35,788 nt of DNA from the NCBI GenBank assembly GCA_913063125.1, contig CAJXZM010000054.1:1-35788 (forward strand), in the 5' to 3' direction. The notes beneath the pieces were generated by a model. It worked only from the letters and a program-made list of their open reading frames with translations. It had not been told where the DNA came from and did no database searches. A program made the translations under genes and the position numbers. Position 1 is the first letter of the stretch. Each line of letters begins with the position of its first letter. Shown piece by piece: positions 15,182 to 22,784 of this stretch. This DNA is from an uncultured Gammaproteobacteria bacterium (lineage in GTDB: Bacteria > Pseudomonadota > Gammaproteobacteria > Pseudomonadales > Ketobacteraceae).

Positions 15182-17617
15182 ATGTCTGCTGTACAGGCGA
15201 TTTTCTCGAGAATATTCAGTTTACGACTCATCGTACTACTATTAGCTTTGGCCTTAGTGGCGTCAAGCTATCAGGCGAGGCTGTTTGACATAATCAACCA
15301 AAGTACACTAAAAATCGCAATATCGATAAACCCTCTACCGCCCTCCACACCCCACGTCACAATCGTTGAATTGACACCTCAAGAGTTAGGAAACTTTACC
15401 CACAATGTTGGAAATGCATCAGAGATAGTTGACCTATTTGATTTATTACTAGCAAAGCATCAACACCGGGTCGCACTTATTATTGACGAACCTCCGGTTT
15501 TTTTCGATAACTCACAAGAACATATGCAAAGAGCATTATCCGGCGAACTTGGCAGCGTTGATACTGAGTCAACGCTATACAATGAGATGCAAACCCGGGA
15601 TTTTCAAAGAAAACGTATTTATAAGTGGTTAATGGAAAATGATATTATCCTTGGTCAAAAGACAGATGCGAGTATCAAGCATTTTTCTGGCCAGGAAATT
15701 CAAATAAATAGCCCCGTCCGTGAGACGTATTTTCAATACTTGCCGCCACACTTAATCCCCACGTTGCCCCACTTGATTCAGTCACCTGCACAATCCAGTC
15801 AATTCACCATATTGCCATTCCAAACAAACGACTCCATCGGTCGGCAAATTTTATGGTCTTCTGAGAATAAAATACTTGCAGGTTTCATTGCATCCTTATC
15901 AGTTCGAAACGATGATACTTTTGGCGCTACATCCTCTCCAACGTGGCAGCAATATGGGTCATTAAGTGTTGGCAAAAATGAAAATAAACCATTGGGTTTT
16001 AATGGAGACTTTGTTCCGTTTTATGGCCAACTCACACAGTTAATACCAAAAATTGATAGCTATAGCTTACAAGAAGCCTTGATCACGGCGATATCAACGC
16101 CCGTGGTTCTTATTGGCGAAAAAGATTCGTCACAACTTCATGCTCTCGCCTATGACCTCACTAGTTTCCGAAGTAACGCCTACGCTTACACACCCGATTG
16201 GCAAGTATGGTTAAATATTACCCTCATTACAGTCTTCGCTATCACTGTCATATTGTTGATACCAAGGTTGACGCCTTTTGCTAGCTTCTTCTTTATTTGT
16301 TTTCTATTGTTTGGCCTGCTGGTTGGCCAACTGGGTTGGTTAATTACCCAAAAACAGTGGCTACCAATGGGAGGTCCTGTAGTATTTTTACTCACAGGTT
16401 ATTTGCTTATGCTGGTCCGGTACGGTCCTCGAAAAAGAATCCAGCGTTTGGAGTCAGAAAACCATTTACAATCCATCCAACTGAGCGAAATGCTCTTACA
16501 ACGAGGGGATTTAGAGCTTGCATTTAATGTCGTCCGTCACTGCACTTCTTCTGTGGAAGTACTTGATTTACTCTACAACATTGGTGCACAACAAGAACGT
16601 AAGCGACAATATGGTCAGGCCATCACAACGTACAAAACAATTACTGCAAAAAAACGATCTTACAAAGATGCGGCCGCAAGGACTAAAAAATTACTCGTCA
16701 TCCAGGTTGAAGAAGCTGAAACGTCTCTAGAGTTCGCAGCGACACAATCAATGGTATTACCCCAAGTCGAGTTAAAAAAACCGGTTCTAGGACGTTATCA
16801 AGTCATTCGAGAAATTGGCAGAGGTGCTACGGGTGTTGTTTACCTAGGAACGGATCCAAAAATCTCTCGCCAAGTAGCGATCAAAACATTGGCTTACAAT
16901 CAATTTGATGAAAACCAAATTGAAGACGTAAAGGCCCGTTTCTACCGGGAAGCTGAGGCCGCAGGCCGACTAGACCACCCTTACATTGTGACTGTATATG
17001 ATATAGGTGAGGAAAGTGACCTTGCTTTTATTGCGATGGATTATGTCGAAGGAAAATCACTCAACGCCTTTACAAGAGAACCCCAGCTGCTTCCTATTGC
17101 AACGGTTTACAACATTATAGCCAATGTGGCGGATGCATTGGATTACGCGCATCAACAGAACATTGTTCATAGAGATATAAAGCCAGGCAATATTATTTAC
17201 AACCCCAAAAATGAGATTGCCAAAGTCACCGATTTTGGCATCGCCCGTCTTACTGACGATTCTCGTACAAAAACCGGTGAAATTTTCGGGAGCCCAGTCT
17301 ATATGTCACCAGAGCAACTTAAAGGGGGCAAAGTTACCGGCACCGCTGACATCTATAGTCTTGGTATTACTTTTTACCAACTACTTGCGGGAGTGGCTCC
17401 CTTTGGCGGTGACTCACTGGCGGAGCTCACACTTCAAATCATACAAAAGAAACACACAAACATTCGAGAAGTTAGATCAGAACTACCCGCAAGTGCCAAT
17501 CGAATTATCAACAAAGCACTGCAAAAAGACCCTTCAAAACGCTACCAAACAGCTAAAGAAATGTCTGAAGCAGTAAGGAAAAGCATCATACGCGACTTCC
17601 CTAAGGAAACGGCATAA
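15182..17617 (+). CDS. CHASE2-domain serine/threonine protein kinase
   Basis: The 811-residue transmembrane kinase has an N-terminal helix (about 14-30), an extracytoplasmic CHASE2 sensor region (about 45-340), and three membrane helices (about 345-365, 368-392, 398-412). A helical, TPR-like linker (about 440-505) precedes a Hanks-type kinase domain from Gly537 to about 800. Kinase motifs are complete: glycine loop GRGATG, Lys568 in VAIK, HRDIKPGN (His663, Asp665, Lys667), DFG (Asp684) and SPEQ. It should phosphorylate Ser/Thr on partner proteins in response to an envelope signal. The stop overlaps the phosphatase start by one base and an FHA gene follows, so kinase, phosphatase and reader form one operon. 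Homologous trios (PpkA/PppA/Fha) switch type VI secretion; the nearby hcp favours that role here. Confidence 0.92.
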   Translation: MSAVQAIFSRIFSLRLIVLLLALALVASSYQARLFDIINQSTLKIAISINPLPPSTPHVTIVELTPQELGNFTHNVGNASEIVDLFDLLLAKHQHRVALIIDEPPVFFDNSQEHMQRALSGELGSVDTESTLYNEMQTRDFQRKRIYKWLMENDIILGQKTDASIKHFSGQEIQINSPVRETYFQYLPPHLIPTLPHLIQSPAQSSQFTILPFQTNDSIGRQILWSSENKILAGFIASLSVRNDDTFGATSSPTWQQYGSLSVGKNENKPLGFNGDFVPFYGQLTQLIPKIDSYSLQEALITAISTPVVLIGEKDSSQLHALAYDLTSFRSNAYAYTPDWQVWLNITLITVFAITVILLIPRLTPFASFFFICFLLFGLLVGQLGWLITQKQWLPMGGPVVFLLTGYLLMLVRYGPRKRIQRLESENHLQSIQLSEMLLQRGDLELAFNVVRHCTSSVEVLDLLYNIGAQQERKRQYGQAITTYKTITAKKRSYKDAAARTKKLLVIQVEEAETSLEFAATQSMVLPQVELKKPVLGRYQVIREIGRGATGVVYLGTDPKISRQVAIKTLAYNQFDENQIEDVKARFYREAEAAGRLDHPYIVTVYDIGEESDLAFIAMDYVEGKSLNAFTREPQLLPIATVYNIIANVADALDYAHQQNIVHRDIKPGNIIYNPKNEIAKVTDFGIARLTDDSRTKTGEIFGSPVYMSPEQLKGGKVTGTADIYSLGITFYQLLAGVAPFGGDSLAELTLQIIQKKHTNIREVRSELPASANRIINKALQKDPSKRYQTAKEMSEAVRKSIIRDFPKETA

Positions 17618-18366
17618 TGGCTTTTGAAATTACGGGTGCCACCCATATAGGTTCAGTTAGAAAAAGCAACGAAGACAATATTGCCTGGCATGTATCGGAT
17701 GATTCAAAACATATCATGGGTATAGTCGCTGATGGCATGGGCGGTTATCAGGGGGGGGAGCTTGCCAGCAGTATTGCAGTAGAAACATTCACTGAGCAGA
17801 TTACTAAGACTTTGTTTGGTGAGACTGGCGCAAGCCCTACCGATATCCCCATTCTATTGGACGCAGCTGCTAAGGCCGCAAATATAGCGATTATAGAGGC
17901 CCGCAAAGCAAACGAAGACCTATCGAAAATGGGTACGACGTTAGTTGCCGTTAATTGCACCTCAGAAGAAACACACATTATTCATGCGGGAGACTCTCGC
18001 TGTTATCACTACGTTAATAAGACGCTACACCTTTTAACCCGGGATGATAGCGTCGTTCAAGACATGCTGGATAGTGGCGCTATTAACCCAAAAGATATCG
18101 ATCGAGTGCCATTCAGAAATGTGTTAACAAAAGCATTGGGAAGCAACGAGCAAATTGATTTTACGGTTAATAGCGTTGCTTTCGAACCGGGTGAGCAGCT
18201 ATTACTGTGCTCTGATGGTATATACAATACGTTAAGTGAGCATGAAATAGAACGAATGCTAACAGAGTCGGCCAACATAACAGATTGTAGCCAGAACCTA
18301 ATTCAACACTGCCTTGAAAAAACGGCAAGCGACAATATTTCTGTCGTAATTATCAAGGCTTTATAA
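17617..18366 (+). CDS. PP2C-family Ser/Thr phosphatase
   Basis: The 249-residue product has all PP2C metal-site motifs: RKSNEDN (Asp near 27), VADGMGGYQGG, a GDSR strand (HAGDSRCYHY), LLLCSDGIYN and SDNISVV near the C-terminus. It is cytosolic and Mn/Mg-dependent, and should reverse phosphorylation by the upstream kinase. The start codon overlaps the kinase stop (TAATG), implying translational coupling and fixed stoichiometry. Length (about 250) is that of stand-alone PppA/PstP/Stp phosphatases. Confidence 0.93.
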   Translation: MAFEITGATHIGSVRKSNEDNIAWHVSDDSKHIMGIVADGMGGYQGGELASSIAVETFTEQITKTLFGETGASPTDIPILLDAAAKAANIAIIEARKANEDLSKMGTTLVAVNCTSEETHIIHAGDSRCYHYVNKTLHLLTRDDSVVQDMLDSGAINPKDIDRVPFRNVLTKALGSNEQIDFTVNSVAFEPGEQLLLCSDGIYNTLSEHEIERMLTESANITDCSQNLIQHCLEKTASDNISVVIIKAL

Positions 18367-18387
18367 CCACTTTACGAGGTACCTATT

Positions 18388-18741
18388 ATGGCGATTTTGG
18401 CACAACTTGTTGACGATGTAGTCGTTAATAAAACTGAATTAACGAAAGAGCGCTTCATCATTGGTAGACACCCAGACAGTGACATACAGATCAAAGAGAT
18501 TTCTGTGAGCGGTGAACACGTGCTAATTACCAGAGAAAAGAGTGAGTTTTTTAAGGATGCAGTTGAATACCATATTGAAGATCAAGGCAGTACCAATGGA
18601 ACCTTCATCAATGATGAGAAAATATCAGGGCGTCGTCGATTGTTGAACAACGATATCGTTCGTGTTGCCTGGAATGATTTTAAGTTTATCGATGACACCG
18701 AAAGCACCTTGGAAAAAACAGCGCATATATTAGAAGACTAG
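18388..18741 (+). CDS. single FHA-domain protein
   Basis: This 117-residue protein is almost entirely one forkhead-associated domain, which reads phosphothreonine. Visible motifs are FIIGRHPDSDIQI, ISVSGEHVLI and DQGSTNGTFIND, with the usual Gly-Arg, Ser-x-x-His and Asn-Gly-Thr positions. It lies 21 bases after the phosphatase with a GAGG site (18376-18379) ahead of the ATG. It is probably the phosphorylation target or effector of the kinase and phosphatase pair, like Fha proteins of the threonine phosphorylation pathway of type VI secretion, but it lacks the extra domains of Fha1, so the downstream partner is unknown. Confidence 0.9.
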   Translation: MAILAQLVDDVVVNKTELTKERFIIGRHPDSDIQIKEISVSGEHVLITREKSEFFKDAVEYHIEDQGSTNGTFINDEKISGRRRLLNNDIVRVAWNDFKFIDDTESTLEKTAHILED

Positions 18742-18807
18742 GCCGCTGGCGAACTATATTTTTGTGTCAGTTAATGACTGTGAATTAGTGTTCCTGTAAC
18801 CATAGTT

Positions 18808-18833
18808 TGTCCCTGTATGGCGATACAGGGACA
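18808..18833 (+). terminator. hairpin at the end of the kinase/phosphatase/FHA operon
   Basis: An 11-bp perfect stem, TGTCCCTGTAT (18808-18818) and ATACAGGGACA (18823-18833), has a GGCG loop. It starts 66 bases after the FHA stop. No strong T-run follows. Confidence 0.55.
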
Positions 18834-18894
18834 GGTGGAATTGTTACCAACCGAATGGGGTTTGTCAAAATGCTGGAGCAAAGGAATGCTAAAT

Positions 18895-18971
18895 GAGCTA
18901 ACAAGGGCAGCCAAGGCGACCGCTAAAAGCATGGTTTCACTACAACGCGGAGCTTGCTGCCGACGTTATCT
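18895..18971 (+). repeat. attC-like imperfect palindrome 1
   Basis: GCTAAC (18897-18902), GGCAGCCAAG and CCGC on the left face GCGG, CTTGCTGCC and GTTATCT (18965-18971) on the right. The L-box pairing has one extra C on the left top strand, the asymmetry expected for the extrahelical G of integron attC sites. The core GTTATCT departs at one position from the consensus GTTRRRY. No integrase is in the window. Confidence 0.45.
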
Positions 18972-19008
18972 GTCCGGCAGCAATTAGTGCTACCGGATAA
19001 TACATCTG

Positions 19009-19470
19009 TTAATGCTGTCCAACTTGATAAGATCCAGCCTCAAAACCAAAAGGTTTTGCCAGACGCACCCAAGAATTAATCTGTACAATTGATAAGGTTA
19101 AGTTTGCAATATCATCTTGGCTGAAATACTTACTTAGGTTGGTAAACGATTCTTGTCTTTGATCTGTTGTGTCATTTAACATGGTGACAGACTCAGTCCA
19201 TGCCAATAATGCTTGCTCAGATTCATTATAAAATTTCGTTTCTTTCCATGCAGGTGATGAATACACACGTAATTCACTTTCACCCGCCGCAACCGCTTCT
19301 TTAAAGTGCATTTCAATGCAGTAAGCGCATTGATTTATCACTGATACTCTGTACCTTAAAACCTCCATAAAAGACTCATCAATAATACTTAAACTCTTGA
19401 TATACTTCTCTGTTTGCATCATGCAGCTCATTAAGTTCTCGGGGATGTTCTCAAAAGGTATTCTTGGCAT
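19009..19470 (-). CDS. carboxymuconolactone-decarboxylase/AhpD-like protein
   Basis: This 153-residue soluble protein has the AhpD core (CMD family). The motif CAYCIEMHFKEAVAAG carries the CxxC pair and the distal His that give AhpD-type members thiol peroxidase-like or disulfide-reductase activity. Upstream, VLRYRVSVINQ matches the usual RxxxIN helix. Members protect against peroxides or act on aromatic ring-cleavage products; sequence does not distinguish these. It is divergent from the LysR regulator at 19582, which probably controls it. It lies between two attC-like sites. Confidence 0.85.
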   Translation of the reverse strand: MPRIPFENIPENLMSCMMQTEKYIKSLSIIDESFMEVLRYRVSVINQCAYCIEMHFKEAVAAGESELRVYSSPAWKETKFYNESEQALLAWTESVTMLNDTTDQRQESFTNLSKYFSQDDIANLTLSIVQINSWVRLAKPFGFEAGSYQVGQH

Positions 19471-19544
19471 ATTTGTTCTCTCAAATATATGTGGATGACA
19501 AGATGCATTGTATGACTATCCAATAATGACTAGAATAGGTGTTA

Positions 19545-19565
19545 TATGCGAAATAGTTTTGCATA
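19545..19565. promoter_or_regulatory. LysR-type operator candidate
   Basis: An inverted repeat, TATGCGAAA and TTTTGCATA around TAG (one mismatch), contains the T-N11-A motif of LysR sites. It sits 16 bases ahead of the LysR start and 75 bases ahead of the divergent AhpD-like gene, suited to autoregulation and control of both. Confidence 0.55.
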
Positions 19566-19581
19566 AAACGCAAAGGTGAGT

Positions 19582-20496
19582 ATGTTAAAATCAGTTCGTA
19601 TATTTTTAAAGGTGGTTGAGCAAGGTAGCTTTTCTAAAGCCGCCAAAATATTAAATATGGCTCCGTCATCAGTGGCTAGGGCCATTGATAACCTTGAGTA
19701 TGAACTGAAATCCGAGTTATTTAAACGCAGTACACGACAGTTATTACTGACGGATAAAGGTCATGTTTTTCTAGAAGGTGCATCTAACTTAGTCGCTGAT
19801 AGCGATTCTTTACTTATGTCTATGGCAGGCAGTGACAAAGAGCCTGAAGGAAGTTTGAGGATTTCAGTATTTGAAAGTTTTGGTCGGTTACGTGTTTGTC
19901 CCATAATCCCTGAATTTTTAAAGAAATATCCAAAGATAACAATTGAAATTGAACTAGAGAATAAGGTGATTGATCTGACAGGAGAAAATATTGATTTGGC
20001 AATTCGAATAGGAACACCGAAAGATTCAAGTTTAAAATTTCGTAATATTATTCCAAATCACACTTTTGTTTGTGCGTCACAGGATTACTTGTCAAAAAAT
20101 GATAATATTGAAGAACCTGAGGATTTATCATTACATAATTGTTTGCTACTCAACCAAGAGAGGCAAAGAACTTATTGGCACTTTAAAAAAAATCGACGTA
20201 ATATTAAGGCTTTAGTTAGTGGTAATCTTAAATCCAAAGGCGGCACACCATTATTAGAGGCTGCCTTGTGTGGTCTTGGTGTTGTTCAGCTTTCAAATTG
20301 GATTGTATCTGATTATGTAAAAAGTGGGCAGCTTGTGGTTTGTTTACGAGATTGGGAGCCACTTCTTAATGAGCAGTCTAGTGGTAGCGTTTATGCTGTA
20401 TACAAACAAGGTGTATATATAAACCCCAATATAAGACTGTTTCTTGATTATCTAGTTGATAAAACACATAACAAATTGCTGCAACGGACGTGGTAA
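19582..20496 (+). CDS. LysR-family transcriptional regulator
   Basis: With ATG 19582 (AAGG 5 bases upstream) the product is 304 residues. An N-terminal winged helix-turn-helix (about 1-60; SVRIFLKVVEQGSFSKAAK, APSSVARAIDNLE) is followed by a LysR substrate-binding domain (about 88-295; GSLRISVFESFGRLRVCPII, DLAIRIGTP, LLEAALCGLGVVQL). The sequence resembles the CrgA/AaeR-like group that often senses aromatic or electrophilic compounds. It regulates the divergent AhpD-like gene by the usual logic. Its stop is closely followed by the second attC-like site. Confidence 0.92.
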   Translation: MLKSVRIFLKVVEQGSFSKAAKILNMAPSSVARAIDNLEYELKSELFKRSTRQLLLTDKGHVFLEGASNLVADSDSLLMSMAGSDKEPEGSLRISVFESFGRLRVCPIIPEFLKKYPKITIEIELENKVIDLTGENIDLAIRIGTPKDSSLKFRNIIPNHTFVCASQDYLSKNDNIEEPEDLSLHNCLLLNQERQRTYWHFKKNRRNIKALVSGNLKSKGGTPLLEAALCGLGVVQLSNWIVSDYVKSGQLVVCLRDWEPLLNEQSSGSVYAVYKQGVYINPNIRLFLDYLVDKTHNKLLQRTW

Positions 20497-20569
20497 ACTT
20501 GTCGTTTTTTTGAAAAATACTCAAAAAATCCGCCAAACCCACCATGCCGCTAAACAAGGCGTTGAATCT
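20469..20569 (+). repeat. attC-like imperfect palindrome 2
   Basis: The left end, AACAAATTGCTGCAACGGAC then GTGG, overlaps the last codons of the LysR gene. The right end reads CCACCATGCCGCTAAACAAG then GCGTTGAAT. The core GTTGAAT fits GTTRRRY, and GTGG/CCAC plus CGG/CCG pair across. The inner part is poorly paired. With site 1 it brackets a 1.6-kb segment. Confidence 0.35.
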
Positions 20570-20805
20570 GAATGTCCGCTTTCATGTTTTTTACTTTTTG
20601 CATGATTCCTTAATGTAGGTTCTAGGGCGATGGACGCTACTGATGATGCTTCTATCAACGACCGCACTGTAGGAAATGTGGCCTTTGTAACGAAAAGAGG
20701 TCAAGAAATATTGTTTACGAAATAGAGCATATTCCTTGGCGGGACGCCTCAAGAGCTATTGTTGGAAACCCATAATATGGAACAGATACTTACTAAATTG
20801 AAGTT
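20497..20805. other. 309-base stretch without a gene
   Basis: It contains the second attC-like site at its left and no convincing open frame. The sequence just ahead of the pseudouridine synthase has no strong ribosome site or recognisable promoter. Confidence 0.5.
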
Positions 20806-21504
20806 ATGCGATTAGATAAATTTATTAGTAAAAGCACAGAATACTCGTTGACTGACGCAATAGAGTTGATCGAAAATAAACGCGTTGTCGTTAATGGTCA
20901 TATTGCTAGTGCAGCGTCCGGTCAAGCTCACAAAAATAGCGTCGTGACACTTGATGATAAAATATTAATAGCAAGAAGCTCTCGATATTTTATGCTTAAT
21001 AAACCAGTCGATACGATTTGTTCCAACATCGACGAGCGGTATCCATCGGCACTCAATCTCTTAGATGTTGAAAAAGTGGATGAACTTCACATAGCAGGTC
21101 GCTTGGATGCGGGTACTACTGGCCTAGTACTAATTACAGATGATGGTCACTGGTCTTTTAACCTTACATCACCTAAGAATAACTGCGAAAAATTGTACAA
21201 GGTAGTATTAGTCCGACCATTAACATCTGACGCGATTCCGCTATTTAGGGATGGCATGCTTCTTCGCGGGTCATCCAAACTAACGCTTCCTGCAAAATTA
21301 CACATTATTGACTCACACAATGTTTTATTGACCCTCACTGAAGGCCGTTATCATCAGATCAAACGGATGTTTGTTTTAATCGGTAATCGGGTTAAATCAC
21401 TGCATCGCCAGCGAATCGGTAACGTAGAATTGGATGTGGATATAGGTCGTTGGCGTAGCTTAACGCAGGAAGAGGTTGCATCCCTTTCAGTTAACACCGA
21501 GTGA
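20806..21504 (+). CDS. rsuA: RsuA-family rRNA pseudouridine synthase
   Basis: This 232-residue protein has an S4 RNA-binding domain (residues 1-50; MRLDKFISKSTEYSLTDAIE, VVVNGHIA) followed by the catalytic domain. The signature GRLDAGTTGLVLITDDG places the catalytic Asp at residue 101. KLYKVVL and EGRYHQIKRMFV are the other family motifs. RsuA converts U516 of 16S rRNA to pseudouridine; the close paralogs RluE and RluB/F act on 23S rRNA, so the symbol is the most likely one, not certain. The gene has no obvious functional link to its neighbours. Confidence 0.87.
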   Translation: MRLDKFISKSTEYSLTDAIELIENKRVVVNGHIASAASGQAHKNSVVTLDDKILIARSSRYFMLNKPVDTICSNIDERYPSALNLLDVEKVDELHIAGRLDAGTTGLVLITDDGHWSFNLTSPKNNCEKLYKVVLVRPLTSDAIPLFRDGMLLRGSSKLTLPAKLHIIDSHNVLLTLTEGRYHQIKRMFVLIGNRVKSLHRQRIGNVELDVDIGRWRSLTQEEVASLSVNTE

Positions 21505-21548
21505 GGCGCTGATAGTACGCTAGAGTTTGAACCGATTAGAAAGTAACA

Positions 21549-21594
21549 CGTGCTGAGAGAATGCACATAATGATTATGAGAGAGCGTCTCACGC
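21549..21594 (+). repeat. long imperfect hairpin after rsuA
   Basis: Outer arms CGTG-CT-GAGA and TCTCACG, and an inner perfect stem CATAAT-G-ATTATG (21567-21579), form an imperfect hairpin 45 bases after the rsuA stop. There is no T-run. It may stabilise or end the transcript. Confidence 0.3.
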
Positions 21595-21745
21595 AACTGA
21601 CGGGTAGCGGTTATCTTCCCCCGTTTTGACGGACAGTAAACCATTATTGTGTTGATTGCCGTCGCTATCAGATTAATACAAAAATGGCTCAGCGCTGCCA
21701 GCGGCTGTGTCGAGCGTTAATTCTATTTTTGTGAGGTCGGTTGTG

Positions 21746-22147
21746 ATGGATTGCCAGGACTGTATTCCCTTTGAGTTCGTGACAAGGAAGAGCTTAATTA
21801 TATTTTCCGCTATCTCAATTATTCTGTTGGGTGTGAGCGTTTATCATCGTGAATACGTGGCAATTTTTGCTGTATTGATATGGGCCTTTCAATTGTGGTT
21901 GTTTCATAACCTCTATTTAGTACGCATCCGAAATAATTCATTCAAGTTGAAGCAATCTGTTTTTGGCAAAACTATATGTATTCCTATCGATTCTGTAGAT
22001 TCAGTGAATATTGATACTTTAGTGGGCGAGCAATATAAACTCGATATCGTACTTAAAGACGGTAGTAGCGTTCATTTTCAACCGAGTGGGCAATATCGCC
22101 GTAAAGTTGGTGAAATATCGAGATATATTGTTACTAATAAGAAGTAA
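21746..22147 (+). CDS. small membrane protein with PH-like C-terminus
   Basis: From ATG 21746 (GAGG 9 bases upstream) this encodes 133 residues. Two hydrophobic helices (about 18-36 and 40-58; SLIIFSAISIILLGVSVY, AIFAVLIWAFQLWLF) are followed by a cytosolic beta-rich domain (VRIRNNSFKLKQSVFGKTI, VDSVNIDTL, DIVLKDGSSVHF). This is the layout of many two-helix proteins with a bacterial PH-like domain. No specific role can be assigned. An in-frame GTG at 21707 would add 13 residues without a ribosome site. Confidence 0.6.
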   Translation: MDCQDCIPFEFVTRKSLIIFSAISIILLGVSVYHREYVAIFAVLIWAFQLWLFHNLYLVRIRNNSFKLKQSVFGKTICIPIDSVDSVNIDTLVGEQYKLDIVLKDGSSVHFQPSGQYRRKVGEISRYIVTNKK

Positions 22148-22265
22148 GTATGGGAGCGCGACCCGCAAGCAATTGGACTTTAACCATCAGGTCAACTCGA
22201 GTATCAATACTCGTGCGCCTTTGTGGCCGTTACAATGTGGGAGTAATCTCTATTACTCGACCAGA

Positions 22266-22463
22266 TTAGTGAGGAAGTCGCCTTTTAAGCTCAGGTTTAT
22301 AATGCCCTCTACTGACCAGTTCTTCCGTTACTTCATCAATGAAACTTTTATCCACTAATACATTAAAACTCGTATTTAATCGTATAATATACCCTAGCTT
22401 TACACTCGATAGGTTTTTTACATCTGTATCTATAGACATTTCATTATTTACGTCACTATACAT
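22266..22463 (-). CDS. hypothetical 65-residue protein
   Basis: A short soluble acidic-to-basic protein, it ends in a charged tail (SRGHYKPELKRRLPH). The start at 22463 has a very good ribosome site (AAAGGA about 6 bases upstream), which is the main reason to accept it. It reads VKLGYIIRLNTSFNVLVDKS and FIDEVTEELVSRG, a beta-alpha arrangement. No family is recognised. Confidence 0.45.
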   Translation of the reverse strand: MYSDVNNEMSIDTDVKNLSSVKLGYIIRLNTSFNVLVDKSFIDEVTEELVSRGHYKPELKRRLPH

Positions 22464-22784
22464 ATCAATTCCTTTCTGATTTTAGCTTTATCATTTTTGA
22501 TAATCTAGGCAACCGATTTGCCATGACGCTAATATAAAGAATGTATATTTCAGAAAAATGACAATATTAATATTCAAAATCCAATTAACGTTTAAGAAAC
22601 AAACATCGGTTCATTTGTTTCCTAAAATGGTAGTTCAAATTAGGGGTTTCGTCCATGAAGACCCTTGATTTACGACGTTTTTTTCAATGCATCATGTTAG
22701 GTATGGCTGCTAGAACCGATTAGCGATTTGGCTTTAGTGTAGCCTTTCTATTTTCTTCGATTCCAAGTTTTGCCCGGGTTGTTA
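22464..22784. other. 321-base AT-rich gene-free stretch
   Basis: No credible gene is seen. It contains an 8-bp perfect inverted repeat, GAAACAAA (22596-22603) and TTTGTTTC (22614-22621), around 10 bases. A 22-codon frame at 22654-22722 has no supporting features. Confidence 0.5.
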
